A DNA stretch of 64,000 nucleotides. Source: Alteriqipengyuania halimionae. GTDB taxonomy: Bacteria; Pseudomonadota; Alphaproteobacteria; Sphingomonadales; Sphingomonadaceae. The notes under the pieces were generated by a model. The model was given only the letters and a program-made list of their open reading frames with translations, searched no databases and was not told the DNA's origin. The stretch covers positions 186,001-250,000 of the forward strand of contig NZ_WTYR01000001.1 of assembly GCF_009827575.1 (NCBI RefSeq), given 5' to 3'. The translations under genes were made by a program, and so were the position numbers. This document shows, piece after piece, positions 50,677-59,082 of this stretch. How positions within the stretch are numbered: position 1 is the stretch's first letter; the number at the start of each line of letters is the position of its first letter.

Positions 50677-52266
50677 TCAGGCCGCTTGCGCGATCTCGTC
50701 TGCCGGTTCGGTGCGGATGAGGTAGTCGAAGGCGGTTAGGCCGGCTTTCGCGCCGAGGCCCATCGCAACCACGATCTGCTTGTAGGGCACGGTCGTCGCA
50801 TCGCCTGCGGCAAAGATGCCAGGCAGGCTGGTCGCGCCACGCTTGTCGGTGACGATCTCGCCATGTTGCGACAGTTCGAGGCCCGAGTCCTTCAGCCATT
50901 CGGTGTTGGGAACGAGGCCGATCTGCACGAACACGCCCGCGAGCTCGATCTCGCGATCGTCGCCGCTTTCGCGATCCTTTACGATCATGCCGTTCACACG
51001 GGCACCGTCGCCGGTGATCTCGGTCGTCTGGCCGCTGGTGATGATCTCGACATTGTCGAGGCTCTTGAGCTTGTCCACCAGCACAGCATCGGCGCGCAGC
51101 TGCGTGTCGAATTCGACCAGCGTCACATGGTCGACGATCTTGGCAAGGTCGATCGCGGCTTCGACGCCCGAGTTGCCGCCGCCGATCACCGCGATCCGCT
51201 TGCCCTTGAACAGCGGCCCGTCGCAATGCGGACAGTAGGCCACGCCCTTGTTGCGGTATTCCTGCTCGCCGGGCACGCCGAGGTTGCGCCAGCGCGCGCC
51301 GGTGGCGAGCACGACGGCCCGCGCGGTCAGCTCGCCGCCATTGGCGAAGCGGACCTTGTGCATGCCGCCTTCGGTCTTGGCCGGGATCAGCTTTTCGGCC
51401 TGGACGAGGTCGATCTTGTCGATGGCGTTCGCCTTCACCTGCTCGTCGAGGTCGGCGGAAAGCTTGGGGCCTTCGGTATAGGCGGTGCCGGGCAGGTTCT
51501 CGATCCCGAGCGTGTCCTGCAGCTGCCCGCCGAAGCGTTCGGCGGCGATGCCGGTGCGGAAACCCTTGCGCGCGGTATAGACAGAGGTCGCAACCCCGGC
51601 CGGCCCGCCACCGATCACGAGCACCTCGTAAGGCTCGCGCTCGTTGAGCTTGGCCGCCGCCTTCGCGCCCGATCCGGTGTCGAGCCGTTCGAGGATCTGC
51701 GGCAGTTCGATCTTGCCGTTATAGAAGCTTTCGCCGTTCAGGAAGGTCGCGGGCACGGCCATGATGTCGCGTGCCTCGACCTCGTCCTTGTACGCGCCGC
51801 CTTCGATCAGCGTGGCGGTAATGCGGCTGTTTTCCAGCGCCATCAGAGTGAGCGCCTGAACTACATCCGGGCAGTTGTGGCACGAGAGCGAGAAGAACAT
51901 CTCGAACTCCAGATCGTCTTCGATCCGGCGGATATCCTCCAGCACGTCTTCCTCGACCTTCGGAGGGTGCCCGCCCGCCCACAGCAGCGCGAGGACGAGC
52001 GAGGTAAACTCGTGGCCCATCGGCAGCCCGGCAAAGCGAACCCACTTTTCGGCATCGCTGCCGCGGCGAATGATGAAGCTGGGCTTGCGCTCGTGGTCGC
52101 CGTCGAAGTCGACGCTGACAAGGTCGTGCAGCGCAGCGATCTCTTCGAGCAGTTCACGCGTCTTGGCCGACGTCTCGTCGTCGCCCAGCGATGCGACAAG
52201 CTCCACCGGCTCGCGCAGGTTTTGCAGGTACTGCTTCAGCTGTTCGGTCATCTGGGGGTCGAGCAT
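50677..52266 (-). CDS. ahpF: Alkyl hydroperoxide reductase subunit F
   Basis: 529 residues. The N-terminal double-thioredoxin region has the C-H-N-C dithiol at residues 129-132. The thioredoxin-reductase part has LVIGGGPAGVATSVYTARKG, the active C-P-H-C in GVAYCPHCDGPLFKG and NAD site VIGGGNSGVEAAIDLA, then the FAD-binding end PGIFAAGDATTVPYKQ. AhpF passes NADH electrons to AhpC. The start MLDPQMTEQ parallels the E. coli MLDTNMKTQ start. It lies 187 bp after ahpC with a hairpin between. Confidence 0.97.
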   Translation of the reverse strand: MLDPQMTEQLKQYLQNLREPVELVASLGDDETSAKTRELLEEIAALHDLVSVDFDGDHERKPSFIIRRGSDAEKWVRFAGLPMGHEFTSLVLALLWAGGHPPKVEEDVLEDIRRIEDDLEFEMFFSLSCHNCPDVVQALTLMALENSRITATLIEGGAYKDEVEARDIMAVPATFLNGESFYNGKIELPQILERLDTGSGAKAAAKLNEREPYEVLVIGGGPAGVATSVYTARKGFRTGIAAERFGGQLQDTLGIENLPGTAYTEGPKLSADLDEQVKANAIDKIDLVQAEKLIPAKTEGGMHKVRFANGGELTARAVVLATGARWRNLGVPGEQEYRNKGVAYCPHCDGPLFKGKRIAVIGGGNSGVEAAIDLAKIVDHVTLVEFDTQLRADAVLVDKLKSLDNVEIITSGQTTEITGDGARVNGMIVKDRESGDDREIELAGVFVQIGLVPNTEWLKDSGLELSQHGEIVTDKRGATSLPGIFAAGDATTVPYKQIVVAMGLGAKAGLTAFDYLIRTEPADEIAQAA

Positions 52267-52416
52267 GGGGTAGGCCTTTATCCAAAATTCGTCATTGCGA
52301 GCCGGCCCGGAGGTGTTCGGGGGCGGCGCTGAAATCCATCATCAAACGCATCGTTCGCGCGATGCGTTGGGAGAGAGATCGCTTTTTTATGGTAACGGCC
52401 CCATCAAGGGCAAAGG

Positions 52417-52442
52417 GGAGGCCCGGCGCGTGCCGGGCCTCC
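52417..52442 (-). terminator. Hairpin between ahpC and ahpF
   Basis: Perfect 11-bp GC-rich stem (52417-52427 with 52432-52442), a four-base loop, 11 bp past the ahpC stop, then CCTTTG. It probably lowers ahpF expression relative to ahpC. Confidence 0.65.
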
Positions 52443-52453
52443 GGTATTGTCGC

Positions 52454-53020
52454 TTAAAGCTTGCCGACAAGGTCGAGCGAGGGAGTCAGCGTTTCGCTGT
52501 CTTCTTCCCATGCCGCCGGGCAGACCTGACCGGGATTGTTGCGGACATACTGTGCCGCCTTGATCTTGCGGGTCAGTTCGTTGGCATTGCGGCCCACGCC
52601 TTCGCAGGTCTGTTCCATGATCTGGATCACGCCGTCGGGATCGACCACGAAGGTCGCACGGTCGGCAAGGCCCATTTCCTCACGCAGCACGTTGAAGTTC
52701 TTCGACAGCGTGTGGAGCTGGTCGCCGAGGAAGGCGAACTTGAGCTTGCCGATCTTTTCGCTGGAATCGTGCCAGGCCTTGTGGCTGAAATGCGTGTCGG
52801 TGCTTACGGCATAGACTTCGACGCCCATGTCCTGCAGCATGGCGTACTTCTCGCCGAGATCTTCGAGCTCGGTCGGGCACACGAAGGTGAAGTCCGCCGG
52901 GTAGAAGAAGAAGATCGACCATTTACCCTTCACGTCCTCGTCGGTGACGTCGAAGAAGTCCTTGCCGGCCTGGAATGCGGTCGCCTTGAACGGTTTGATT
53001 TCGGATCCGATGATACCCAT
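52454..53020 (-). CDS. ahpC: Alkyl hydroperoxide reductase subunit C (typical 2-Cys peroxiredoxin)
   Basis: 188 residues. Peroxidatic Cys48 is in DFTFVCPTELED, resolving Cys167 in GQVCPAAWE, and a third cysteine is in MEQTCEGVGRN. AhpC reduces hydrogen peroxide, alkyl peroxides and peroxynitrite, with AhpF as reductant. Length and spacing are normal. It is the leading gene of the ahpC-ahpF unit and is divergent from nothing; aroC lies upstream on the same strand with a 148-bp gap holding an OxyR-like palindrome. Confidence 0.97.
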   Translation of the reverse strand: MGIIGSEIKPFKATAFQAGKDFFDVTDEDVKGKWSIFFFYPADFTFVCPTELEDLGEKYAMLQDMGVEVYAVSTDTHFSHKAWHDSSEKIGKLKFAFLGDQLHTLSKNFNVLREEMGLADRATFVVDPDGVIQIMEQTCEGVGRNANELTRKIKAAQYVRNNPGQVCPAAWEEDSETLTPSLDLVGKL

Positions 53021-53113
53021 TGATTGCTCCTGTTATTGGGTGTGAAACTGTATTCGCAGCACCCCAGATAGGGATTGCTGCGCTGCAACGAAATGCGTTG
53101 TTGCGATTGCTTT

Positions 53114-53130
53114 CATCGATTCAATCGATG
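53114..53130. promoter_or_regulatory. Candidate OxyR-type site upstream of ahpC
   Basis: A perfect 7-bp inverted repeat around TCA (CATCGAT/ATCGATG) about 94 bp before the ahpC start. It agrees with the OxyR 17-bp half-site GATAGGTTNAACCTATC at about 11 of 17 places, including the central TTNAA. A second half-site is not obvious. Confidence 0.4.
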
Positions 53131-53168
53131 GAACGCTGCACTGTTCCGCAATGGCGGAATCCCGTGCC

Positions 53169-54257
53169 TTATGCGCGATCAGTCGAGGCCGACCCGCATT
53201 GGGCGCGGTGCAGCAAAAACTGATCCGCAAGCACGCAGGTCATCATCGCCTCGACCACGGGCGTGCCGCGAATGCCGACGCAAGGGTCGTGGCGGCCCTT
53301 GGTACGCACTTCGGTTGCTTCGCCATCGCGGGTGATGCTTTCCACGGGCGTGAGGATCGAGCTCGTCGGCTTGAAGGCGACACGGCAGGTGACCGGCTGA
53401 CCCGTCGCGATCCCGCCTGCGATCCCGCCTGCATGGTTGGCGGCGAATTGCGGGCCGTCGTCGCCGGGTGACATGGGGTCTGCATTCTGCTCACCAGTCA
53501 GGCGCGCGGCGTGGAAGCCGTCGCCGATCTCGACGCCCTTGACCGCATTGATGCTCATCATCGCCGCCGCCAGCTCGGCGTCGAGCTTGGCATAAAGAGG
53601 GGCGCCCCAGCCTGCGGGGACATCGGTCGCGACGCATTCGACCACCGCGCCGAGCGACGATCCGGCCTTGCGGGCATCGTCCAACAGCGCTTCCCAGCGT
53701 TTCGCGGCTTCGGCGTCGGGGCACCAGAACGGGTTTTGCGCGATCTGGCCAGCGTCGAAATTGGCCGGGTCGATCCGGTCGCCGCCGATCTCCGCCACAT
53801 AGGCGAGGATGCTGACCTGCGGCACGACGAGCCGCGCGACTGCGCCTGCTGCCACGCGCATCGCGGTTTCGCGCGCGCTGCTGCGTCCGCCGCCACGATA
53901 GTCGCGGAAGCCGTATTTCGCGTCGTAGGTGTAGTCTGCATGGCCCGGACGATAGGCGTTCGCGATCTCGGAATAGTCCTTCGAGCGCTGATCGACATTC
54001 TCGATCATCAGCGAAATCGGCGTGCCGGTGGTGCGGCCTTCGAACACGCCCGACAGGATGCGGACTTCATCGGGCTCGCGCCGCTGGGTGGTGTGACGCG
54101 ACTGGCCCGGACGGCGCGCATCGAGGAAGGGCTGGATGTCGCTTTCGCTCAGTGCAATCTGCGGTGGGCATCCGTCGACCACGCAGCCGATCGCGGGCCC
54201 ATGGCTCTCGCCCCAGGTGGTGACGCGCAGGAGATGGCCGAATGTGTTGACGCTCAT
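53169..54257 (-). CDS. aroC: Chorismate synthase
   Basis: 362 residues. Signatures are the start [29 protein letters not shown] split by the FMN loop, [20 protein letters not shown], and the conserved [20 protein letters not shown]. It makes chorismate from EPSP using reduced FMN, the last shikimate step. The start at 54257 matches the family; 32 further open codons upstream are not conserved and run into a palindromic repeat. Confidence 0.97.
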   Translation of the reverse strand: MSVNTFGHLLRVTTWGESHGPAIGCVVDGCPPQIALSESDIQPFLDARRPGQSRHTTQRREPDEVRILSGVFEGRTTGTPISLMIENVDQRSKDYSEIANAYRPGHADYTYDAKYGFRDYRGGGRSSARETAMRVAAGAVARLVVPQVSILAYVAEIGGDRIDPANFDAGQIAQNPFWCPDAEAAKRWEALLDDARKAGSSLGAVVECVATDVPAGWGAPLYAKLDAELAAAMMSINAVKGVEIGDGFHAARLTGEQNADPMSPGDDGPQFAANHAGGIAGGIATGQPVTCRVAFKPTSSILTPVESITRDGEATEVRTKGRHDPCVGIRGTPVVEAMMTCVLADQFLLHRAQCGSASTDRA

Positions 54258-54288
54258 GCTGCCAGCTTTTGCACAATGTGAACTGTCA

Positions 54289-54350
54289 TCCCAGTGAAAG
54301 CTGAGATTTGTATGAGGTGCTTCACAGGTCCCGGCTTCCGCCGGGATGCG
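54289..54350. repeat. Intergenic palindromic repeat, copy 1
   Basis: A left element beginning GTCATCCCAGTGAAAGC and a right element GGTCCCGGCTTCCGCCGGGATG that can fold (CCCGGC/GCCGGG around TTCC), in the aroC/arsC-like gap. The same mosaic recurs at 55766. Confidence 0.5.
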
Positions 54351-54370
54351 CAATATGTTTAGGCATCGAC

Positions 54371-54715
54371 ATGACCATTCAATTCTACGGCATTCCGAAC
54401 TGCGACACCGTCAAAAAGGCCCGCAAGTGGCTTGAGGCGAAAGGACGCGACTACGCGTTTCACGACTACAAGAAGGAAGGCGCGGATGCCGACAAGCTGG
54501 CCGCATGGGCCGATGCTGTGGGGTGGGAAAAGCTGCTCAACAAGCGCGGCACGACTTTCCGCAAGCTGGATGAGGCGGACAAGGCCGATATCGATCGCGC
54601 CAAGGCGCTGCGGCTGCTTGAAGAGAATCCGTCGATGATCAAGCGACCCGTGGCCGAGCATGCGGGCGGGGTGCTGGTCGGCTTCGACGCGCAGGAATGG
54701 GAGGCCGCGCTGTGA
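54371..54715 (+). CDS. ArsC/Spx-family reductase-like protein (YffB-type)
   Basis: 114 residues of the thioredoxin-like ArsC/Spx fold. [18 protein letters not shown] holds the single conserved cysteine; later [23 protein letters not shown] is the family end. E. coli YffB uses glutathione and has no known arsenate activity; the same is probable here, as no ars genes are adjacent. The stop overlaps the start of the glpQ gene (GTGA), so they are coupled. Confidence 0.9.
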   Translation: MTIQFYGIPNCDTVKKARKWLEAKGRDYAFHDYKKEGADADKLAAWADAVGWEKLLNKRGTTFRKLDEADKADIDRAKALRLLEENPSMIKRPVAEHAGGVLVGFDAQEWEAAL

Positions 54716-55761
54716 TCCGCCTGTCGCTTGCCATCGCGGCGCTCGCCACCGCACTGCCGCTCACTCTTCCGGCCCAGGCGCAAGTCATCATCGCCCATCG
54801 CGGGGCGAGTGGAGACCGGCCCGAACACACGCTCGCCGCCTATGAACTCGCGATCGAGCAGGGTGCCGATTACATCGAACCCGATCTGGTGCCGACCAAG
54901 GACGGCGTGCTCGTCGCGCGGCACGAGAACGAGATCTCGGGCACGACCGACGTCGCCGATCATCCCGAATTCGCCGACCGCAAGACCACCAAGACCATCG
55001 ACGGCGTGGAGGTGACCGGCTGGTTCACCGAGGATTTCACGCTCGCCGAATTGAAGACGCTGCGTGCGAAGGAGCGGGTGCCCGACATTCGCCCCGGCAA
55101 TGCCGAGTATGACGGGCAGTTCGAGATCCCCACGTTGGTCGAGATCATCGCGCTCGCGAAGGCGAAGGCAAAGGAAACCGGGCGGCTGGTCGGGCTTTAT
55201 CCCGAGATCAAGCATGGCAGCTATTTCGATGCGCTCGGCTTCAAGACTGTCGACAGCCTGCTCACGGCGTTGAAGGCGGCGGGCTACACCCGCGAGGACC
55301 CGGTCTATATCCAGAGCTTCGAGCCGACCGCGCTGGTGCAGGTCAAGTTTCGCGGTCCTGCGATGGGCGCCGATTATCGCCGCATCCAGTTGGTAGCGGC
55401 AGACGGCGGCCCGGCGGATCGTCCGGACGTGACCTATGCCCAGTTCATTGCGCCCGAAGGGCTCGAGCTCGTCTCATCCTATGCCGACGGGATCGGAGTG
55501 CAGGCGACGCTGCTTGTAAATGCTAACGGATCGCCGACCGATCTGGCTGCCAATGCCAAGGCGGTGGGTCTCGACGTCCATGCCTGGACCGCACGGGCGG
55601 AGAATGCGTTTCTCCCGGTGCCGCTACGCGTGGGCGAGGACCCGACCGCCGACGGCAATTTCGCGATGCTTTGGGCGTTGCTTCGCCGCGCCGGGGCGGA
55701 TGCGATCTTCACCGACAATGTCGCCGAAGCCGTCGCGGCCCGAACAGCGCTGCAAAACTAA
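54712..55761 (+). CDS. glpQ: Periplasmic glycerophosphodiester phosphodiesterase
   Basis: 349 residues from a GTG. The signal peptide is [23 protein letters not shown]. The GDPD barrel begins VIIAHRGASGDRPEHTLAAY with the catalytic His-Arg, then the metal site DYIEPDLVPTKDGVLVARHE, and IYIQSFEPTAL-type middle (VYIQSFEPTALVQV). The enzyme releases glycerol-3-phosphate from deacylated phospholipids outside the inner membrane. Translationally coupled to the ArsC-like gene. Confidence 0.94.
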   Translation: MIRLSLAIAALATALPLTLPAQAQVIIAHRGASGDRPEHTLAAYELAIEQGADYIEPDLVPTKDGVLVARHENEISGTTDVADHPEFADRKTTKTIDGVEVTGWFTEDFTLAELKTLRAKERVPDIRPGNAEYDGQFEIPTLVEIIALAKAKAKETGRLVGLYPEIKHGSYFDALGFKTVDSLLTALKAAGYTREDPVYIQSFEPTALVQVKFRGPAMGADYRRIQLVAADGGPADRPDVTYAQFIAPEGLELVSSYADGIGVQATLLVNANGSPTDLAANAKAVGLDVHAWTARAENAFLPVPLRVGEDPTADGNFAMLWALLRRAGADAIFTDNVAEAVAARTALQN

Positions 55762-55765
55762 CGCG

Positions 55766-55840
55766 TCATTCCCGAGAAGGCGGGAATCCATGGCGACCAC
55801 GTCAGATAGCCGCTCCGGGTCCTCGCGTTCGCGGGGATGA
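55766..55840. repeat. Intergenic palindromic repeat, copy 2
   Basis: Two facing hairpins between the convergent glpQ and ubiG genes: GTCATTCCCGAGAAGGCGGG on the left and GGTCCTCGCGTTCGCGGGGA on the right, ending TGAC. The general GTCAT(T/C)CC...GGGATGAC layout is the same as in copy 1. It may also serve as the shared terminator. Confidence 0.6.
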
Positions 55841-55843
55841 CGA

Positions 55844-56578
55844 TCAACGGTTTGTGCGCGCCGTCGCGATGTAATTGAGCGAGAGGTCGTCCGACAGGTG
55901 CAAGCCCTTGGACGGCGCAAAGGCGATGCCTTTCGGTTCGTCCATCGACATGCCGACCGTTTCGAGCAATTCGCCCAATTCCTCGGGCGTGACGAAGTCT
56001 TCCCAATCGTGTGTGCCGCGCGGAATCGCGCCGATCGCTTCGGCGGCGCCGACCATCAGCAGGCGTGATTGCGCGGTGCGGTTGGGGGTCGAGACGATCA
56101 TCAGCCTGCCGGGCGCAAGGCAGGCGGCGGCTTGGGCGAGGAAGGCGGTCTTGTCGGCCACATGTTCGACCACTTCGAGGCAGGTCACCAGATCGAACGT
56201 GCCAAGCCCGGCCTTGCCGATCTCGCCTGCACGATAATCGATCGAAAGTCCCATCTTGGAGGCATGATCGCGCGCGGCGGCGATGTTTTCCTCTGCGGCG
56301 TCTACACCGGTCACTTCGGCGCCGAGTCGCGCCAGCGGCTCGCACAGCAGCCCCGCACCGCACCCGATATCGAGCGCGTGGCGCCCCTTCAGCGGGCGCG
56401 GTTCGCGCGGGTCGCAGGCCCAATGCAGGTCGATCGCTTCGCGGATGAATTGCAGCCGCACCGGGTTTAGCTTGTGGAGCATGGCGGAGGAGCCTTTCGG
56501 GTCCCACCATTCGCTCGCCAGCTTGCCGAAATGGTCGGCTTCGCTCTGTCTTATCGTTGCCGTGCTTGCATCGCTCAT
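55844..56578 (-). CDS. ubiG: Ubiquinone biosynthesis O-methyltransferase UbiG
   Basis: 244 residues. SAM-binding motif I is LDIGCGAGLLCEPLARLGAEVTGVD, motif II DLVTCLEVVEHV, and the family N-terminus has SEADHFGKLASEWWDPKG with MLHKLNPVR. UbiG carries out both O-methylations in ubiquinone synthesis. The start at 56578 is selected by homology; an upstream ATG adds 11 residues. It is divergent from lysC by 50 bp. Confidence 0.96.
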   Translation of the reverse strand: MSDASTATIRQSEADHFGKLASEWWDPKGSSAMLHKLNPVRLQFIREAIDLHWACDPREPRPLKGRHALDIGCGAGLLCEPLARLGAEVTGVDAAEENIAAARDHASKMGLSIDYRAGEIGKAGLGTFDLVTCLEVVEHVADKTAFLAQAAACLAPGRLMIVSTPNRTAQSRLLMVGAAEAIGAIPRGTHDWEDFVTPEELGELLETVGMSMDEPKGIAFAPSKGLHLSDDLSLNYIATARTNR

Positions 56579-56628
56579 GCGCGCTCCGTAACAGCCAAGC
56601 GAAACCGGCACCAGCGAGGATCGATTTC

Positions 56629-57912
56629 TTGGCGCGTATCGTGATGAAATTCGGCGGCACCTCGATGGCGGGGACCGAGCGCGTGCGCCGGGTCGCCAAC
56701 ATCGTCCGCCGCCAGCAGGCCGCGGGGCACGAGGTTGCCGTGGTCGTATCCGCCATGGCGGGCGAGACCGATCGCCTGGTCAATTTCTGCCGCGAGGCGA
56801 ATCCGCTGTTCGACCCGGCCGAATACGATGTCGTCGTAGCCTCGGGCGAACAGGTCACGGCGGGGCTGCTCGCGCTGACGCTCAAGGCGCTCGGTAGCGA
56901 GGCTCGCAGCTGGCTCGGCTGGCAATTGCCGATCCGCACATTCGATACGCACGCCAATGCCAAGATCGACGGGCTCGACGTCGAGGCGCTCGAAGCCTCG
57001 CTCGAAGCGGGCGAAATCGCGGTGATCCCCGGCTTTCAGGGCCTTTCGGACGATGGCCGCGTCACCACCATGGGGCGCGGGGGATCGGATACCAGCGCGG
57101 TCGCGATCGCTGCGGCACTGGGCGCGGATCGCTGCGATATCTACACCGATGTCGACGGGGTCTACACCACCGACCCGCGGATCGTGGCCAAGGCGCGCAA
57201 GCTGAAGGCGGTCACCTACGAGGAAATGCTCGAACTCGCGAGCGTGGGGGCCAAGGTGCTCCAGACCCGCTCGGTCGGACTGGCCATGAAGAAGCAGGTC
57301 CGCGTGCAGGTGTTGTCGAGCTTCATCGACGAGGATGCGACCCCGGCGGACGATCTGCCCGGCACGTTGATCGTGGACGAAGACGAGATGGAAGAGATCA
57401 GGAAAGGGACCGGCATGGAACGGCAAGTCGTCACCGGCATCGCGCACGACAAGAACGAAGCCAAGATCATCCTCACCCGCGTGCCCGACAAGCCGGGCGC
57501 GGTGGCGCATATCTTCGCGCCGCTTGCCCAGGCGGCGATCAATGTCGACATGATCATCCAGAATGTCGGCCGCGATAAAGGCGAGACCGACGTCACCTTC
57601 ACCGTTCCGCAAAGCGATCTGCCGCGCGCGCAGGCGATTCTCGAATCGAAGCGTCCCGACATCGGTTTCAACCGCATCATCACCGATAGCCGGATCGCCA
57701 AGATCTCGATCGTGGGCGTGGGCATGAAGAGCCATGCGGGCGTTGCCGCGACGATGTTCCGCTGCCTCGCCGAACGCGGGATTAACATCCAGGCGATCTC
57801 GACCAGCGAGATCAAGGTGTCGGTGATGATCGACGAGGACGAGACCGAACTCGCCGTCCGCGTCTTGCACACCGCCTATGGGCTGGACGCGGAGGAAGAG
57901 GAAACCGTCTGA
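56629..57912 (+). CDS. lysC: Aspartate kinase
   Basis: 427 residues. The kinase domain opens with MARIVMKFGGTSMAG and continues with VASGEQVTAGLLAL and GRGGSDTSAVAIAAALGADRCDIYTDVDGV split across the active site. Two ACT regulatory domains follow (NEAKIILTRVPDKPG; SIVGVGMKSHAGVAA), so feedback by lysine or threonine is expected. It phosphorylates aspartate for lysine, threonine, methionine and diaminopimelate synthesis. The TTG start at 56629 has GAGGA eight bases upstream and gives the usual N-terminus; the first ATG six codons later would clip the nucleotide loop. Confidence 0.95.
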   Translation: MARIVMKFGGTSMAGTERVRRVANIVRRQQAAGHEVAVVVSAMAGETDRLVNFCREANPLFDPAEYDVVVASGEQVTAGLLALTLKALGSEARSWLGWQLPIRTFDTHANAKIDGLDVEALEASLEAGEIAVIPGFQGLSDDGRVTTMGRGGSDTSAVAIAAALGADRCDIYTDVDGVYTTDPRIVAKARKLKAVTYEEMLELASVGAKVLQTRSVGLAMKKQVRVQVLSSFIDEDATPADDLPGTLIVDEDEMEEIRKGTGMERQVVTGIAHDKNEAKIILTRVPDKPGAVAHIFAPLAQAAINVDMIIQNVGRDKGETDVTFTVPQSDLPRAQAILESKRPDIGFNRIITDSRIAKISIVGVGMKSHAGVAATMFRCLAERGINIQAISTSEIKVSVMIDEDETELAVRVLHTAYGLDAEEEETV

Positions 57913-57955
57913 GCGGCCTGCGCCACCCGGGCGCGCCCTTACTCTTCTGCCATGC

Positions 57956-58300
57956 AGCAGCGCCGAGATAACTCAGGATCGGCGGCTTGGCGCGGATGTG
58001 CGGTAAATCGGCGAAGCGCGGGTTCTTGCGGAGATCAGCGACCACGAGCGGTTCGCGCGATCGGATCGTGTGACCGCAGATCGCCGCCTTGCGCTCTGCC
58101 TTCTGCATCGCGATCCCGCGCTTCGCCTTGAACCATTGGCGGTCCTCGTCGACGAAACTGACCGTCGCCATCGGCACGTCGAGCAGCTTGCGCACCAGCC
58201 GTACGATCCGATCGAACGGCAGTTCGACTTCGGTGTTCAGGATGTCGTAGGAAGCGAGAGCGGCCAGCCGCGCATTTTCGTCACTGCGGATTTGGAGCAT
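57956..58300 (-). pseudogene. Truncated GAF-domain gene (remnant)
   Basis: The reading frame starts MLQIRSDENARLAALASYDI and shows a convincing GAF N-terminal half: LPFDRIVRLVRKLLDVPMATVSFVDEDRQWFKAKRG, KAAICGHTIRSREPLVVADL, and FADLPHIRAKPPILSYLGAA. Homology stops there (base 57956), where a complete GAF domain would continue for about 40 residues. The frame then runs on as low-complexity arginine-rich residues antisense to the lysC 3' end, stopping at 57812. No other frame restores the domain, since lysC occupies the space. Most likely a gene decayed by deletion; a functional short product cannot be excluded. Confidence 0.6.
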
Positions 58301-58375
58301 TTTCTTTCATTGTCTGCGTTGCCAGCATCGCGTGGCTTGCAGGTAGATGCACGACTGACCTGCCTGGTTCAAAAA

Positions 58376-58927
58376 TCAGCCGAAAAGCATCACGTTCATC
58401 AGGCGACCGGGCAACGCGAAGGCGAAGATGCCGGGGATCATCAGCGCGGTCAGATAGGTGATCACCAATTGCCGCTTGTGTCCGGCGATATCGCCCTTGC
58501 GCGCGGTGGACACCGCTTTCCACGAGGCATGGAAGGTCAGCGGGATGAAGATATGGATGAAGCTGAACTGGCCGCTGCTCTTGATGAAGATCGCCGACGT
58601 CGCCGTCACCAGCATCAGCACGAGCCACAGCTTGCCCAATTGCTTGTGCCGCGGGGTGCCCTTGCGTGCCAGCAGCAGATAGCCGCCCAGCGGGATCGCG
58701 GGGATCACGGTCGCGACGTGGATCACGATCGGGAGCTTGGAAAGATGGGGAAGGTCGGGTGCAAACCCCAGCAGCGCACGGCCGATGGCGAGGATGCAGA
58801 CAAAGCTCATGGTGAAGCAGGCTGCACCGATCAGATAGCGCTGTGCGACGCTGATATCGAAGTTGCCTTTGGCTGGCGTGTTCGAGCGGCGGAACGGCTG
58901 GGCGATGGTGGCGGCGATGGCATTCAT
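58376..58927 (-). CDS. DUF2306-like membrane protein
   Basis: 183 residues with four or five transmembrane helices. Conserved-looking parts are LPIVIHVATVIPAIPLGGYLLL, RHKQLGKLWLVLMLVTATSA and FSFIHIFIPLTF, the pattern of DUF2306 predicted membrane proteins with several histidines at the membrane surface. The start at 58927 has AGGAGA six bases upstream; an earlier in-frame ATG would add a basic tail. It is divergent from the LytTR regulator and likely under its control. Confidence 0.78.
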   Translation of the reverse strand: MNAIAATIAQPFRRSNTPAKGNFDISVAQRYLIGAACFTMSFVCILAIGRALLGFAPDLPHLSKLPIVIHVATVIPAIPLGGYLLLARKGTPRHKQLGKLWLVLMLVTATSAIFIKSSGQFSFIHIFIPLTFHASWKAVSTARKGDIAGHKRQLVITYLTALMIPGIFAFALPGRLMNVMLFG

Positions 58928-58990
58928 GGCGGGTCTCCTGCGAGGTGTTCGGCCCCAGACTGCCGCGCTCCCGCCGACAGGCAAGCGAGC

Positions 58991-59020
58991 CTTCGCGAAA
59001 CGGCGCATAGCTTCGCGAAA
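58991..59020. promoter_or_regulatory. Two identical decamers at exactly 20-bp period between DUF2306 and LytTR genes
   Basis: CTTCGCGAAA occurs at 58991 and again at 59011, each followed by a GGCGCA (after one extra base in the first copy). A looser third copy, CTTTACGAAGCG, is at 59046. LytTR proteins bind direct repeats about two helical turns apart, so this is a candidate operator for the adjacent regulator. Confidence 0.5.
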
Positions 59021-59082
59021 GGCGCACAAATCCGCGCGTTTGCCACTTTACGAAGCGTGAACGGGTGCTAGGTTCGCTCGCC

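Noticed and set aside
52288-52330. A GTCATTGCGAGC-type dispersed repeat between ahpC and ahpF
   Set aside because: Only the first dozen bases resemble the known element; the rest does not pair or repeat in the window.
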